64,000 nucleotides of DNA, from contig JAPTOF010000001.1 of NCBI GenBank assembly GCA_028554755.1, positions 31,491,001 to 31,555,000 of the forward strand, in the 5' to 3' direction. The stretch comes from Cordia subcordata. Lineage: Eukaryota; Streptophyta; Magnoliopsida; Boraginales; Cordiaceae. The position numbers were made by a program, and so were the translations under genes. Every line of letters starts with the position of its first letter. Positions within the stretch are counted from its first letter, which is position 1. Shown here in pieces: positions 35,801 to 44,960 of this stretch. Below the pieces are notes generated by a model that saw only the letters and a program-made list of their open reading frames with translations, was not told the DNA's origin and searched no databases.

Positions 35801-37820
35801 TTACATGACTGCTCTGGTTCTGAGGTTCCGTCCTTTGCATTTGAACATGCAGTTCTCAGAAGATGCCTTTCATGGGGATTGACCAAATCATGATTATGCT
35901 CCTTCACAAATGTTGTGACCTTCCACTTCCCTGAATTGTCACATGAGAAACTTATCTTCGCTTTGCATCCAGTCCTGGTATCTACTTTATTATAAGTTGT
36001 TCCACTCGTAATCTCTTTCTCATTCTTGACCCCTTCCTTTGAACAGCAATATGACTTCAATTTGACTTTGTTGGTTCCCACAAAATAGTATTGCTTCCCC
36101 CTCCGAACACTAAAACCCTTCAGACGCGCATAATCACAATATAACTCATACGCTGCCTCCTCGCTATGCACGACTTGGCCTGGCAATTTTTCTTCTAGGT
36201 CCTCTAGATAAGCATCAAATGACTCATCATTCGTATATTCTCCTCCCTTACAATGTAGACAAAGAACTTTTTCTTCATCATTATCAAGAGAAATTGCATT
36301 TTCACTTATTTCGTCTTCATATTCAGAATCCGTCAAATCTGTGTAAGTTTAAGATATGCAAAACTTGTGAATCAAGTCTATGACCCAAGATAAATAGAAA
36401 GTTCATCCCAAAATCCGCAAAGATATTTAAAGTGCATCCCAAAATCCGCAAAGATATTTGAAGTTATACAAAATTCAGTAAATGTCAAAAAATATATGCA
36501 TTTAGAACTTTGTTTGTGAAAATAACGTTTCATTTTTGGACAAGTAATTACAATTTGAAATCTAATGCAACTACCTGACATACTGAACACAGTACAACAG
36601 ATCCATTCTTTGATACCATGGAGGCACTAGCCTAGATTGTGTTTTTGAGTACAAAGTGGAACACAACATCAAAAGATTAGCAGCAAAGTATAAACATACT
36701 ACAATTGATACATGTCCTTTTAATCAAGTGAAAGCCAAATAGTTAGAGCAAAAATACATTGCCCAAAGTAATGTACAAGAATATGTATATAGGTTCCACT
36801 TTGTACTAGCTGATCGCTTAGGGGACCTGGAGGATGACCACTTTTCTTATTTAGATATTTATATGTTTTACTTTTGAGTGGGCCATCATAGGACCTAGCA
36901 TGTGTTCTTCTCAAATTTGATCCTGTTTCCTTTTCTTGATAGGTCAAAATTTGATCTTTTACAGTGCCCCAAATAGGAAATATGCTATCAGTAGACTGTG
37001 AAAGCTTGGTGAATAGACATAAAAATATCATACAGTGATATCTCGAGATTACACCTAAAGTTTTCAAAGTAGATAATAGCACTATAAATTCACTCCATTA
37101 GATATATACAAAATCATTTACTAGGTCAAATTTGGAGCACATGGTCTATAATGCAGAGTATTTTTTTCCAGTTACAGGAATTTTAACAAACTACACATGT
37201 TGATAACCACATCAAGAAGATAAAATGCAATTGAATGGAAAAATTAATAGAAAAAGGGAGAGATTCTTACTTAATTTCATGGGATCTATTGTTCGGCTTC
37301 TTGCTGCTGATGCTAAACGCACAGACCTCAATAAATTCCTCTCGTATGGTTGGGCCATTTCATGATTATGCTCTTTCACAAATCTTGCAACCTTCCATTG
37401 GCCATTTTCATCACATGTGAAATAAATCATCGCTTGGCATCCTGTTCTCTTCTCCAGCTTATTACCTGTTCCATTAGGATCTCTTTTCTCATCCCGGACA
37501 CCTTCCTTAGAACAGCAAAACATCTTTGATCTAATCTTTTTAGTCCCACGAAAGTAGTATTGTTTCCATTTTCGGACACTAAACCCCACAACATGCGCAT
37601 AATCACAATACAACTTATAGGCCTCCACTTCACTGCGGACAAATGTCTCCAGCAATTGTTTCTCTTGCTCTTCGATGGAAGTATAAGATGACCCTTTATC
37701 CATAGCATCTTCCTCTCTGACATGACCCAGCAACAAGATTTTGTCTTCATATTCCTCTTCTTTAACATCAGGAGGAATGATGTCTCTACACCCTTCAGAT
37801 TCATTTCTCGGGCTTGACAT
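17681..37820 (-). CDS. FAR1/FRS-family gene with three FAR1 DNA-binding domains, four exons
   Basis: Spliced minus-strand gene: exons 37820-37271, 36338-35805, 34718-34345 and 17885-17681. All donors are GTAAG-type and all acceptors AG, and the phases join as 1, 1 and 0. Exons 1-3 each encode one FAR1 domain, a WRKY/GCM1-type zinc fold, with 'A(Y/F)..YA...GF', a Cys, 'GC.A' and a closing HNH. Exon 4 encodes the C-terminal coiled coil of short FRS proteins. There is no MULE transposase or SWIM region, so this is the short FRS class: nuclear DNA-binding proteins derived from transposases and linked to light signalling. The start ATG has an upstream in-frame TGA, and a possible 5' UTR intron acceptor (TTGCAG) lies 2 bp before it. 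Intron 3 is about 16.46 kb and full of mobile elements. Exon 4 carries a probable 1-bp frameshift: read literally the protein is 521 aa and ends at TGA 17780-17778. Confidence 0.8.
18398..18667. mobile_element. hAT-like MITE in FAR1 intron 3
   Basis: The left end AGGGTGTTCGGCATAGCTTC pairs with the right end, whose reverse complement is AGGGTTTTAGCTAAGCTTCT. The interior is non-coding and palindromic in places (agctt/aagct). The target duplication is not clear. It shares the 'GGGTGTTYGGC' terminal style with the 115-bp element at 51785-51899. Confidence 0.6.
19533..19654 (-). repeat. TRIM LTR (3' LTR in element orientation)
   Basis: 122-bp direct repeat of 19943-20064 with about 25 visible substitutions between the two, so the insertion is older than the copia elements nearby. 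Confidence 0.8.
19943..20064 (-). repeat. TRIM LTR (5' LTR in element orientation)
   Basis: Begins TGTTGAAATATACATCTC on the minus strand and abuts the tRNA primer site at about 19942-19926. Confidence 0.8.
20446..20555 (-). mobile_element. tRNA-derived SINE-like copy with poly(A) tail
   Basis: On the minus strand, 'GGGCTAGTTGGAG' (A-box-like, near 20545) is followed by 'TCCTGGTTCTTATCC' (B-box-like, near 20500-20486). A conserved 3' body 'ATGAGGGTGGGCAGTTCCCC' comes next, then a long A tail, seen as T at 20447-20465. The pattern is that of plant SINEs. Confidence 0.6.
20889..21139 (+). repeat. 5' LTR of copia element 1
   Basis: Begins TGATAAGATAG and ends TTCTTCATA (or at the CA two bases earlier). 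Contains a TATA box (TATAAATA, about 21064-21071). Confidence 0.9.
21361..25717 (+). pseudogene. gag-pol polyprotein of copia element 1, disabled
   Basis: The ATG at 21361 opens a gag with the copia-type Gag domain. A zinc knuckle follows (CQICEKPNHNARECW, CX2CX4HX4C, near 22260). The protease has DSGANTHVT. Then come the gag-pre-integrase motif LWHQRLGHP and integrase pieces (HSDVWG, DNGTEY, PEQNGKVERKH). RT has YVDDLILTG near 24755, and RNase H has SDSYWASD, TEAEYRAM and CDNASALAL. Breaks: TGA at 21478; a frame change near 21912 in a T run; a frame change near 23060; TAG at 23218; a frame change near 24030; TAG at 25328 where a Trp is expected. Catalytic motifs are otherwise intact. No autonomous product is possible. 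Confidence 0.95.
25712..25962 (+). repeat. 3' LTR of copia element 1
   Basis: Starts GGATAAGATAG where the 5' LTR has TGATAAGATAG; the polyprotein stop (TAA, 25715-25717) overlaps its first bases. Ends TTCTTCATA. Confidence 0.9.
25968..28639. other. FAR1 intron 3 sequence between the two copia elements
   Basis: About 2.7 kb with no convincing coding exon, RNA gene or terminal repeats on either strand. Short open frames here have no recognisable motif. It is probably original intron sequence or older decayed repeats. Confidence 0.4.
28645..28823 (+). repeat. 5' LTR of copia element 2
   Basis: Contains three copies of a 14-bp motif (taatagagttatgr) and a TATA box (TTATAAATAGGG, about 28750). 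Confidence 0.9.
28944..29056 (+). repeat. Leader minisatellite of copia element 2
   Basis: About seven tandem copies of a ~16-bp unit related to 'CTGTTCACGCGAGGCA', between the primer site and gag. GC-rich in an AT-rich element. Followed by a T run and a separate A run. Confidence 0.8.
29279..33506 (+). pseudogene. gag-pol polyprotein of copia element 2, disabled
   Basis: Gag starts at the ATG at 29279 and runs to a CCHC-like knuckle (CTYYNKLGHTKDKCW, near 30090). Protease shows WILDSGASDHMSG. Integrase pieces are NRLGHPN, ELVHSDIC, and DNAKEY and YTPQQNGVAKRKN in a shifted frame. RT shows YVDDIIIT near 32550. RNase H shows SNADWAG, SAESEYRAM, CDNQAAMHI and HIEVDCHFVR. The last 341 codons (32481-33506) are open. 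Breaks: TGA 29441, TAA 30302, TAG 30658, TAG 31585, and frame changes near 30460, 31115, 31300 and 32480. Confidence 0.95.
33514..33701 (+). repeat. 3' LTR of copia element 2
   Basis: Has four copies of the 14-bp motif against three in the 5' LTR, and is 5 bp shorter just before them. This explains the net 9-bp length difference. About five substitutions are visible over the remaining ~137 bp. Confidence 0.9.
34000..34231. mobile_element. hAT-like MITE in FAR1 intron 3
   Basis: Inverted ends: GGTTCGTTTGGATTGGCTTT on the left, and the right end's reverse complement GGCCTGTTTGGATTGGCTTT. The 230-bp interior is AT-rich and non-coding. It lies 114 bp downstream (in gene orientation) of the exon 3 splice donor. 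Confidence 0.7.
34345..34718 (-). CDS. FAR1-gene exon 3: third, diverged FAR1 domain
   Basis: Acceptor CTAGAAG|TT joins exon 2 in phase 1 (the nearer AG would create a stop). Donor ATG|GTAAGT leaves phase 0. The domain reads SIDAANSFYNEYARHEGFAT, then GCNKEEHCASIRG, EGCKAM and a closing KFVKDHNHPLL. It is shorter and less conserved between the first Cys and the GCKA motif than the domains of exons 1 and 2. Confidence 0.85.
34935..35094. repeat. 80-bp tandem duplication in FAR1 intron 2
   Basis: 34935-35014 is repeated at 35015-35094 with one C/T difference, so the duplication is recent. Inside the intron, away from splice sites. Confidence 0.95.
35805..36338 (-). CDS. FAR1-gene exon 2: second FAR1 domain
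   Basis: Acceptor TTACACAG|AT and donor TCAT|GTAAGA. The exon is 534 bp, a multiple of three and phase 1 on both sides (symmetric). An acidic stretch (SEYEDEISENAI..DNDEEK) precedes the domain: EAAYELYCDYARLKGFSVRR, YCCSKEG, RTGCKAKISF and FVKEHNHDLVNPHERHLLR. It is very close to the exon 1 domain. Confidence 0.9.
37271..37820 (-). CDS. FAR1-gene exon 1: start and first FAR1 domain
   Basis: ATG at 37820-37818; an upstream in-frame TGA lies 12-15 bases before it. An acidic N-terminus of about 60 residues is followed by the FAR1 domain (roughly residues 63-165): EAYKLYCDYAHVVGFSVRKW, FCCSKEG, RTGCQAMIYF, FVKEHNHEMAQPYERNLLR. Donor TTAA|GTAAGAATC leaves phase 1. Confidence 0.9.
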
Positions 37821-38530
37821 TCCTGCAACATTTCAAAGCCAAATTATTGAACAAATCAGTTCGAAGACCTGTCAAGTACACTTGGAAAGCGAAAGGCTGC
37901 CAAAATCAGTCTAAAGAGATCTAAAATATCAACCTAATTCTGACCTACTCAATTCAGGAGTATATTAGGAGCTTACTCACTGGATTTGCACTACGTTTCT
38001 AGTCGTGGTACAAGTTCAGGCACAGGGTACGCAGCTTAGGAGTTTATTGGATACGATGGGGGTATACTTCTTCGGTGCGCTAATTGGTTTCGTGGTACAC
38101 TATGAAGAATTGTTAGGTTCATTTACCAAATATTATGTACTATGTAGAACAGTGATTTATTTTCCTTACTAATTACCAAGATCAATCTGCTTCAAAGTTT
38201 AGTTAAAGTACAACATTCAAATTTTGTAGCTAAGATCATTTTTTAATGAGTAATATAACTTCAAAATAAAGAAAAATAGAACTAGTACTTTAACTTGAGC
38301 CAACAAAAACTAGAACAAACAAAGACTTCAAGTTTTTTTTCCCTTCCCATTTTTCCCTCTCGCACGATCTCTGGTAGCTTAGCTACTCAAGTCACTAATT
38401 TTAGTGAACTAGAACGTGATTCATAGTGTTTCACGCAAATGTATCGTGAAATGAAACATGTGATCTGGTGTATGATTCCAGGAGGTTGGACAAATCTGGT
38501 AATCATGTTTAGAAGCATTATAATATCCAA
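37821..38530 (-). promoter_or_regulatory. Upstream region / probable promoter of the FAR1 gene
   Basis: No coding motif. Positions 37823-37828 read TTGCAG on the minus strand and could be a 5' UTR intron acceptor, so the transcription start may be further upstream. No confident TATA box is assigned. A copia remnant begins about 700 bp upstream. Confidence 0.35.
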
Positions 38531-38532
38531 CA

Positions 38533-39350
38533 TTAACCAGGCCTGACATGCAATTTACTGTCTGGTACAGTTTGCCAATACATGCATAATCCTACAGAGC
38601 GTCACTTTGCAGCTCCTGAAATGTTACTCAGGTATATTCAGGGCAAACTTGGCACAAGACAACAATTTTCTTATGGTCCATTACAGCTTAAGGCCTTTTC
38701 TGGCTCCAATTGGGCCAGTGATCCTATTACAAGAAGATCTGCCACAGTTGTGGCATATCTTTGGGCAATAATCTTATCTCAGTGTTCAAGTAGAAAAGCT
38801 ACTGTTTCTAGGTCATCTATAGAGGTAAAGATCCAGCACTTCTAGTCCTATGTCCTCATGTATGGTGTGATAATCAATGAGCTATTTGCTTGTTGCTAAC
38901 CCTATTCATCAAAGCAGGACCAAACATATAGACCTATATTATGACTTCATTAGGGAGCAAATATTTCCGATCCAGCTCGCCATATCTTACGTCTCAACCA
39001 AAACACAGCTGGCAGACATCTTTACTAAAGCTCTACTACAATCTCCCTATCTGTATCTCAAGGACAGCTTCTGCTTGCCACACCAAGACTCAACTTGATG
39101 CGGACTGATAAGGAGGAAGCTCAGTCTAGTTCAGTAGTTGTATTCAGTTAGTTATTTGACATGGTCACAATGTTATATGATGTGCAGAGATTGTAGAGTG
39201 AATTAGAGTTTGTTATTCCCTATGTGATTTACAATAGATACTTGAGAATCAAGTTAGTTGACAGCTATAAATACCAGATGAATACAACAAAAAATTTCAA
39301 TATAGAATACAATCATGTTAAGCTCAAATTTGTTCGTTCCACACAATACG
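38533..39350 (+). mobile_element. Truncated Ty1/copia remnant: RT end, RNase H and 3' LTR
   Basis: The end of an RT ('TRPDMQFTV', near 38540) is followed by RNase H pieces: SGSNWASDPITRRSATVVAY, SRKATVSRSSIEVK and, after a deletion, NPIHQSRTKHIDLYYDFIRE and STKTQLADIFTKALL to 39100. A probable LTR starts TGATAAGGAGGAAG at about 39106, resembling the TGATAAG start of copia element 1. It holds a TATAAATA at about 39265 and ends near 39350. There is no 5' half, and frame breaks are present. Confidence 0.75.
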
Positions 39351-40050
39351 GTGAGTAAAAAAAAAAAAAAAACTCTCCTTCCCTTGCCCATAAAATGAAG
39401 CTCTGGGAAGAGTTTTGCTGGAAACATAGATGTGTCTTGTGGCTGTCTACTATATGCTACTCGCTATCTGTACTCATTTGTCCCATTTCCCTCCTAAAAA
39501 TCATCGCAAATAACAGTAGCTAAATGCCACTTTCATCGAGATACATAAACTAACCAATAATGCACGTCAGACCAGGCTCAATGAGTGTGTAATACATTGT
39601 GCATCCAAAATTTCAAGCGTATGATCTGGCATTTTAATTTTTTGCAGAAAGACACATTTGTTTCTCAAATAAATCAAATGCATGCTAAATTTAAGTGTTG
39701 GCCATCCAGTGTGGCTTTACCCTTGCCCATGATATATTAAAAATTTTAAACTAAAAAAAATTTAAAAAATTAAACATTTTAAATATTTTAAAAATTAATT
39801 TTTCAGTTTTATTTTTTTATATTATATATTTTGTTTTATAATTTAAATAACATATTTCTAATAGTATAAAATGCATTTTCTTCATAAAAATTTCTTATCA
39901 AAAATGTTTTCCAAGTGCAGCAACCAAACACCAGAAAATGTTTTCCAACACGACAACCAAATACTTTTACTTTCTAGGAAAAGATTTTCCCAATAAAACA
40001 TTTTCGACTGCAACTTATTTTCTAGCAAACAAATGGAGCCTGAGAAGGAG
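39351..40050. other. AT-rich unassigned stretch
   Basis: Contains an A run (39358-39371) and a strongly AT-rich block at 39740-39880. 'ccaaacaccagaaaatgttt' repeats suggest an old MITE, but ends cannot be paired. No gene is seen. Confidence 0.3.
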
Positions 40051-40059
40051 TATTTACTA

Positions 40060-40915
40060 TTTAGAGCAAAGCGAATTTCCTAGTATGCAAAGAACGTACA
40101 ATCGAAGATGCACAATGTAAAACGTGAGTGGCATAATTGGTGCTCAGAAAGTAGAGTCATTATCAGACTTTATTAATTTCCATGAAATACGTATATACAT
40201 ATATACATATGACATATACAAAAAGAAAAAGAAAAAGAACTACAATGTGTACATACACATATTTGGAGAAATGAGAATTTCTAGCCTACTGCAACATGAA
40301 AGTACAATCACTGAAACACAAATCTAATAAATGAGTAGTATAATTGGTGCTCAATAGTTGAATCTTCGCCGAACTCAAATAATCTCCAATGGTTACACAT
40401 TACACATAGAAAATAAAACATATATACATACACCTACATATACATACGTAGAGTACTGCCATTCCAGTAAGCAAAAGAAAGTACAATGGGCGATGCACAA
40501 CGTACCACTTGAGTCCAAGTTGATTCTTTATCTGTCTTAATTAATTTCCATGAACATATATACATATATGTGTGTATGAGTATATATATACATACATACA
40601 TACTTCATGCTGAAAACATATATAAATAGTATAACATATATTGATTATATGTATGATATATATTATACACATATAATATGTATGACACATATACATACAT
40701 GATACATATATTTAGAGAAATGCGAATTCCAGAAAGAACATAAAAGTACAATCAACGGCGCACAATGTACCACTCGAGTAGCATAATCGAAGCTCAAAAC
40801 TTATCTTTTATCTGACTTAATTAATTTCCATGAAATATATATATATATATATAACACACACACACATATATATATATGTATACGCATATGTAAGTACATG
40901 AAGAGAGATGTTACC
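40060..40915. repeat. Degenerate ~200-250 bp tandem repeat with TA/ATAC microsatellites
   Basis: The block 'aaagtacaatc...gcacaatgtaccac' recurs near 40096, 40300, 40478 and 40743. The block 'ttaattaatttccatgaa' recurs near 40170, 40537 and 40820. Each unit is followed by TA/ATAC-rich simple sequence of variable length, which accounts for the spacing differences. Confidence 0.7.
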
Positions 40916-41390
40916 ACTAGTTCAAAAATTGATGACAGAGGGTGAGGTGAGTGGCGAGTCAAGGAGGGTGGTTTTTATATTTTTTATTATTTATAATATT
41001 TCTTTTTATTCTTTTGAATATGTATTGTTAGTATTTCTGTATTTGGGGTGGTGGGGAAGGTAGTAGTTGGGGATGAATACGGTGTTGGGGTGCGCTCGTG
41101 CAATCCTGTTTAATCTCGTCCGTCGGATTATTGTCCGGCCCAACTAGTATTATTTACCTTTCCCTTTCTAATCTGTCCCTAAGAAATTTTTAGCAAAAGA
41201 ATCTCCCCAGGGTCGGGGTGTATACAAAATTGAAAAAATTGCGAAAAGTATTTAGATCAAATCGAGTCGATCGTAAATTAATGATTCTTAAAGTGGTTCG
41301 ATTGATTATGATTTTGTTTTTTAAAAACCATGTCAGCAGTTTGACTTTCGTTTTGAGAGTAAAAACAACACTTTAGCCGAACTGCCCGCT

Positions 41391-41412
41391 TTATTATTAT
41401 TATTATTATATT
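41391..41412. repeat. (TTA)n microsatellite at the left edge of EPRV-A
   Basis: Seven TTA units, directly followed by viral-type sequence starting near 41413. Confidence 0.8.
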
Positions 41413-41423
41413 TAATAGGAATC

Positions 41424-41800
41424 ATGGAATCTAGCCTTACACATGGTCCTATTTATTTTAATGCATATCCAAATTTGCAATTATCTTTATCTGATGTCGA
41501 CGTACTTGATGCATTGATATTATATGTTAAAACGCATGGTTATAATTATACTCGTGGAACAAAAGTTATATATATCTGGTATAGAGTATACTATACACCT
41601 CTTTATACATTAAATCCTCAATGCATGATTACGAATACAAATCAAAATGAAACAATATTTTTTTAAACTAATTTCAATAAATCTAAGATAACTACTAGAA
41701 GATTTATCAAGTGTGATAAAATGATCTTTCCAAAAACATAGATAGTCGAAAATGATGTTCCTATACAACCAGTGGTTAATGACCACTTAACTAATGTTAT
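41424..41800 (+). pseudogene. Caulimovirid movement-protein fragment (EPRV-A)
   Basis: Open from 41424 to a TAA at 41664-41666, then recognisable in the same frame for about another 40 codons with further stops. It is truncated at its N-terminus by the microsatellite junction. Such proteins tubulate plasmodesmata in the living virus; this copy cannot encode one. Confidence 0.75.
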
Positions 41801-42141
41801 TCAAATCCTATAGGGAATTGTTGAAATACAGTTTGGAAATGATAGAAGACTGTTCGGATCTTTTTCAAGAAATATAGAATACCTAGATCTCCTTTAACAC
41901 AATCATTTATTTTCCCTTTAGATTATGTAGTTGACTTTCCATCTAGAAGTTCAACATCTCAAATAAGAGAATCCACTAAAGAATCCTTTAGTGAAGAAAC
42001 TTTGAAAAATAGAGTTCAAGGAATAAGAATGACTATAGAAAATATAATAAAAGGTGTTTATGGCAACACTAGATAACCAAAAATAACTGAATCAGAACTT
42101 AACTTTCCAATTTAATGAATAGTGAAAAAATTTATTTTATC

Positions 42142-43905
42142 TTGTGATGGTTGTGTTTTTGTGTATGTTTACATTGTTGTTTGTCCATATTTTAGAGGTC
42201 TATTGAGCTTAAATAGCTACATTAGTGTAGTACTTATGCTAGACATAGGCTTAAGCGTATACAAATGTACATAATTGAGTTTAAGAGGTAAATGATACAC
42301 TAATGGCTTATGTTGGATATTATAGGTGAGATTGAGGATTGTTTGGAAATCAATAAAGATGGAGATGGTTTGGGCAAGGATTAGAAACATAATTGAAGAT
42401 GGCATGGAAGACAATCATGTTGGGAAGCTTCCGAACAAAGGCCAAAGCAACTGGGAGCAAAACGGAACTAAAATGTAGCTAAAAGAGAGCAAATAGGCAC
42501 GACCGAAACACTAGCTTCAGAGTACCTGTGCCACCTCTCTCTATCCCGTGAAAAACAAAAAGCAAGCTTCTACTACCGAAGTAAAGGTCCCTTGGTATTA
42601 GTGCACCAGTTAGGTGTTTTGGTAGTTGCGGAAAATTGGCTATATAAGCCCGATTTTGGCCATTTTATGCAAGAACAAGTTATATCCATTTTATGTAAAG
42701 AATCAAGCAAGGATGGAAAGGGAGCTTTCTCAACCCTCTTTCATTTTCTTTTATTGTATGCTTGAGTAGATGGATTAAGGTGAGTAAACTTGTGTAATGG
42801 TTTAATTTTCATACTCTTTGTTATTGGGATTCCATTAGCTTATATATATACATACTTTGTTCTTATTTTGAGAAGCTTTATATCATTTCATGTCTATGTG
42901 TCTGATACAATGCTTGAATGAGTTGTATGTATATACAGGAGTTGTATTTGCTATAGAACACTTCTAATCTTTAGATTATGCATGTCTATGTGTGTGATTA
43001 TGGATAATATAAAGTGGGTTGGTTCTATTCATGTCTATGCGAGTATGAAACATGTCTTATAGTGAATACATGCTCAAATATTACTACGTGTTGATGTTAA
43101 ATGTTTCTGATGGCGTAAATCAAACTTGCTGGTGTTTGTATCGTAGATAGGACGTCATATTCACAATGCCTTATTCTAGAATATGTAAGGCTGTGCCTAT
43201 TAGATACCAATCCGCTTTAGTGTCCCTAGAATGACAATGCATAAGTTAGGATTAGTCTAGATCGAGTCCCCTTAACTTTAAATCCAGCTAATAGGAGTCT
43301 GGATGGGTTTAGTCGACCCTAGGAACCCTAGGTCTTAGCTTTAAATCCAGCTAATGGTTTAGGAACTAAGGTGGGATCATTCTAGGACACCTAAGTAATT
43401 CCCTAGTCCCTCATATGGCCTTGGGTATATAAGGACCATGCTGCAGCTCTAAATGTGCACGCTTGGGGACGAACCCACACCGAGTCCTGGGGTGTAATTA
43501 GGACACTAGCTAATTCCTTAGTGTTAGAAGCCGTATTTAGTAAGCCAATATCTTGAATTCCATAGCATTGGGTTAGAAAGTCACCCGTTCACAAGTGTAG
43601 GTCACCCTATCACTTTCCCATAGGTTTAATCCCCCTAAATTAGCTTAGTTCTTACTTTTCCTTTCTTGCATTTATAGTGTAGTCTTCCATTTCCCTCTTA
43701 GCTCCCTAAAATCCAAAAGCAAAAAAAGATGACTAGCTGAGGTTTCTTTTTAAGCTTCCACTAGAACGTACTAGCTTAGGATTTTACCACACCTTGAGCC
43801 TCCGTTTGGTTCGACACCCACATTAGTACCCTTATATTGTATGATCCGTATGCTTGCGGGACATTTTAGGACTTGCACCTTCAAGGGCACATGACGATCC
43901 AGTCA
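42142..43905 (+). mobile_element. Probable solo LTR of a large Ty3/gypsy (Tat/Athila-like) element inside EPRV-A
   Basis: About 1.77 kb separates two viral blocks that are adjacent parts of the same viral genome. The insert has no coding frame. It has a clear TATA box (GGCTATATAAGCCC, about 42640), a long GC-richer U5-like half and a terminal 'CCTCCGTTTGGTTCGACACC' style. These resemble the long LTRs of Tat/Athila elements. Exact ends and a target duplication were not resolved, and there is no primer site or polypurine tract inside, so a solo LTR is the simplest reading. Confidence 0.5.
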
Positions 43906-43909
43906 GAAA

Positions 43910-44131
43910 AAAGATTCAGCTGAATTTTATAAGCCAATATTTAAACCTTTTAGAGATTTTTTTTTTGATAATTTTCCTCTAGAAAAAAAAAAATTTCTTC
44001 AAAACTACTTTTATGATCAATAGGGAGAGATCAATAAAATCAAAGATTTAATTCCTTGGTTTTTAGATAATTATTTAACCCAGTATATAACTATTTTAGA
44101 GAGATCTTGAAAACTTAAAAATGGAGAAAGA
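43910..44131 (+). pseudogene. Caulimovirid capsid-proximal fragment (EPRV-A)
   Basis: Matches EPRV-B 58981-59090 at the 'IKDLIPWFLDNYL' and 'ILERS*KLKNGE' positions. It extends ~70 bp further upstream than EPRV-B does. Ends at the TA microsatellite. Confidence 0.7.
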
Positions 44132-44133
44132 AT

Positions 44134-44142
44134 AGAGTTATA

Positions 44143-44175
<33 letters not shown>

Positions 44176-44178
44176 GCT
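44134..44178. repeat. (TA)n microsatellite at the right edge of EPRV-A
   Basis: Alternating TA with one ACA interruption, immediately after the last viral-like codons. Confidence 0.85.
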
Positions 44179-44960
44179 TGCACATATATGTACATGTATT
44201 TTATATAAATAAATATTTAAAAATTATATAAACTAATATATTGTATATTATATACCACAATACTTGATTGTTTTGTTGAAATATTTAATTCTTTGCTTGT
44301 AAATTTTGGAAAGAACATAACGATAATATTACAATTCTTATCTTAAAAGAATTAAAAATAAACACAATAGGTAAGTAAAGGAGATGTATTTTAATTTATC
44401 AAATTGTTTTGACACTAATTAAGTGCAAGACTTCTATATAATAAAATGCATGTAATTTTTTTTAATTATTGGTATACATTGACAACGAAAGTATTTTGTC
44501 TCATAAAATTGACCAAAAAACTGTACCAAACAGTATTAACCGAAACCATTAATTCTATTAGTATTTTGAGTAGTTTTGGTTTTGCAAGATAGTACACCGC
44601 CTAAAACAATTCAATCAAAATTAGTGCAAAAACTGTTCCAAACTGCCCATGTACTCCCTTACTCACTAGGAAGCATTTTCTTCTTCCTTTTTCCTATTTT
44701 AGTGTTTTCCATCCAATTTAACATTTTTGTTTGCTACAATTTTTGTGAAACCATTATTTGCAACTAATGACGTTCATATAATAACTAAAAAAAGAATGAT
44801 TGTGCCACCCTTTGAAAAGTATAGCATTAATGTTTTAAGTTTTAAAAATAATAGAAAGGGGTACCAAGTTAATTAGACAAATCATAGGGGGAATTAATGC
44901 TTTTTAAAACTGCAACTCCATATTGCAACAACAATGCTTGGTTCAACAAAGACATAACGT
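44179..44960. other. Unassigned AT-rich stretch
   Basis: No supported gene, RNA or terminal-repeat structure. A plus-strand open frame at 44576-44767 has no recognisable motif. Confidence 0.3.

Larger units (their letters stand above)
41413..44131 (+). mobile_element. Endogenous caulimovirid fragment A (EPRV-A), split by a later insertion
   Basis: 41424-41770 encodes part of a caulimovirid 30K-type movement protein: SSLTHGPIYFNAYPNLQLSL and ILYVKTHGYNYTRGTKVIY. It is nearly collinear with 62510-62830 of EPRV-B. Stops interrupt it (for example TAA at 41664). Degraded coding sequence continues to about 42140. Viral sequence resumes near 43910 with a block (IKDLIPWFLDNYL) that matches the start of EPRV-B at 58981, and ends at about 44131. 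Order is therefore movement protein then capsid-proximal region. Protease, RT and RNase H are absent. The intervening 1.77 kb is a separate insertion. Confidence 0.8.

Noticed and set aside
36720..37082. 120-codon minus-strand open frame in FAR1 intron 1
   Set aside because: It lies between two phase-matched FAR1 exons, has no recognisable motif and would break the gene's frame if included.
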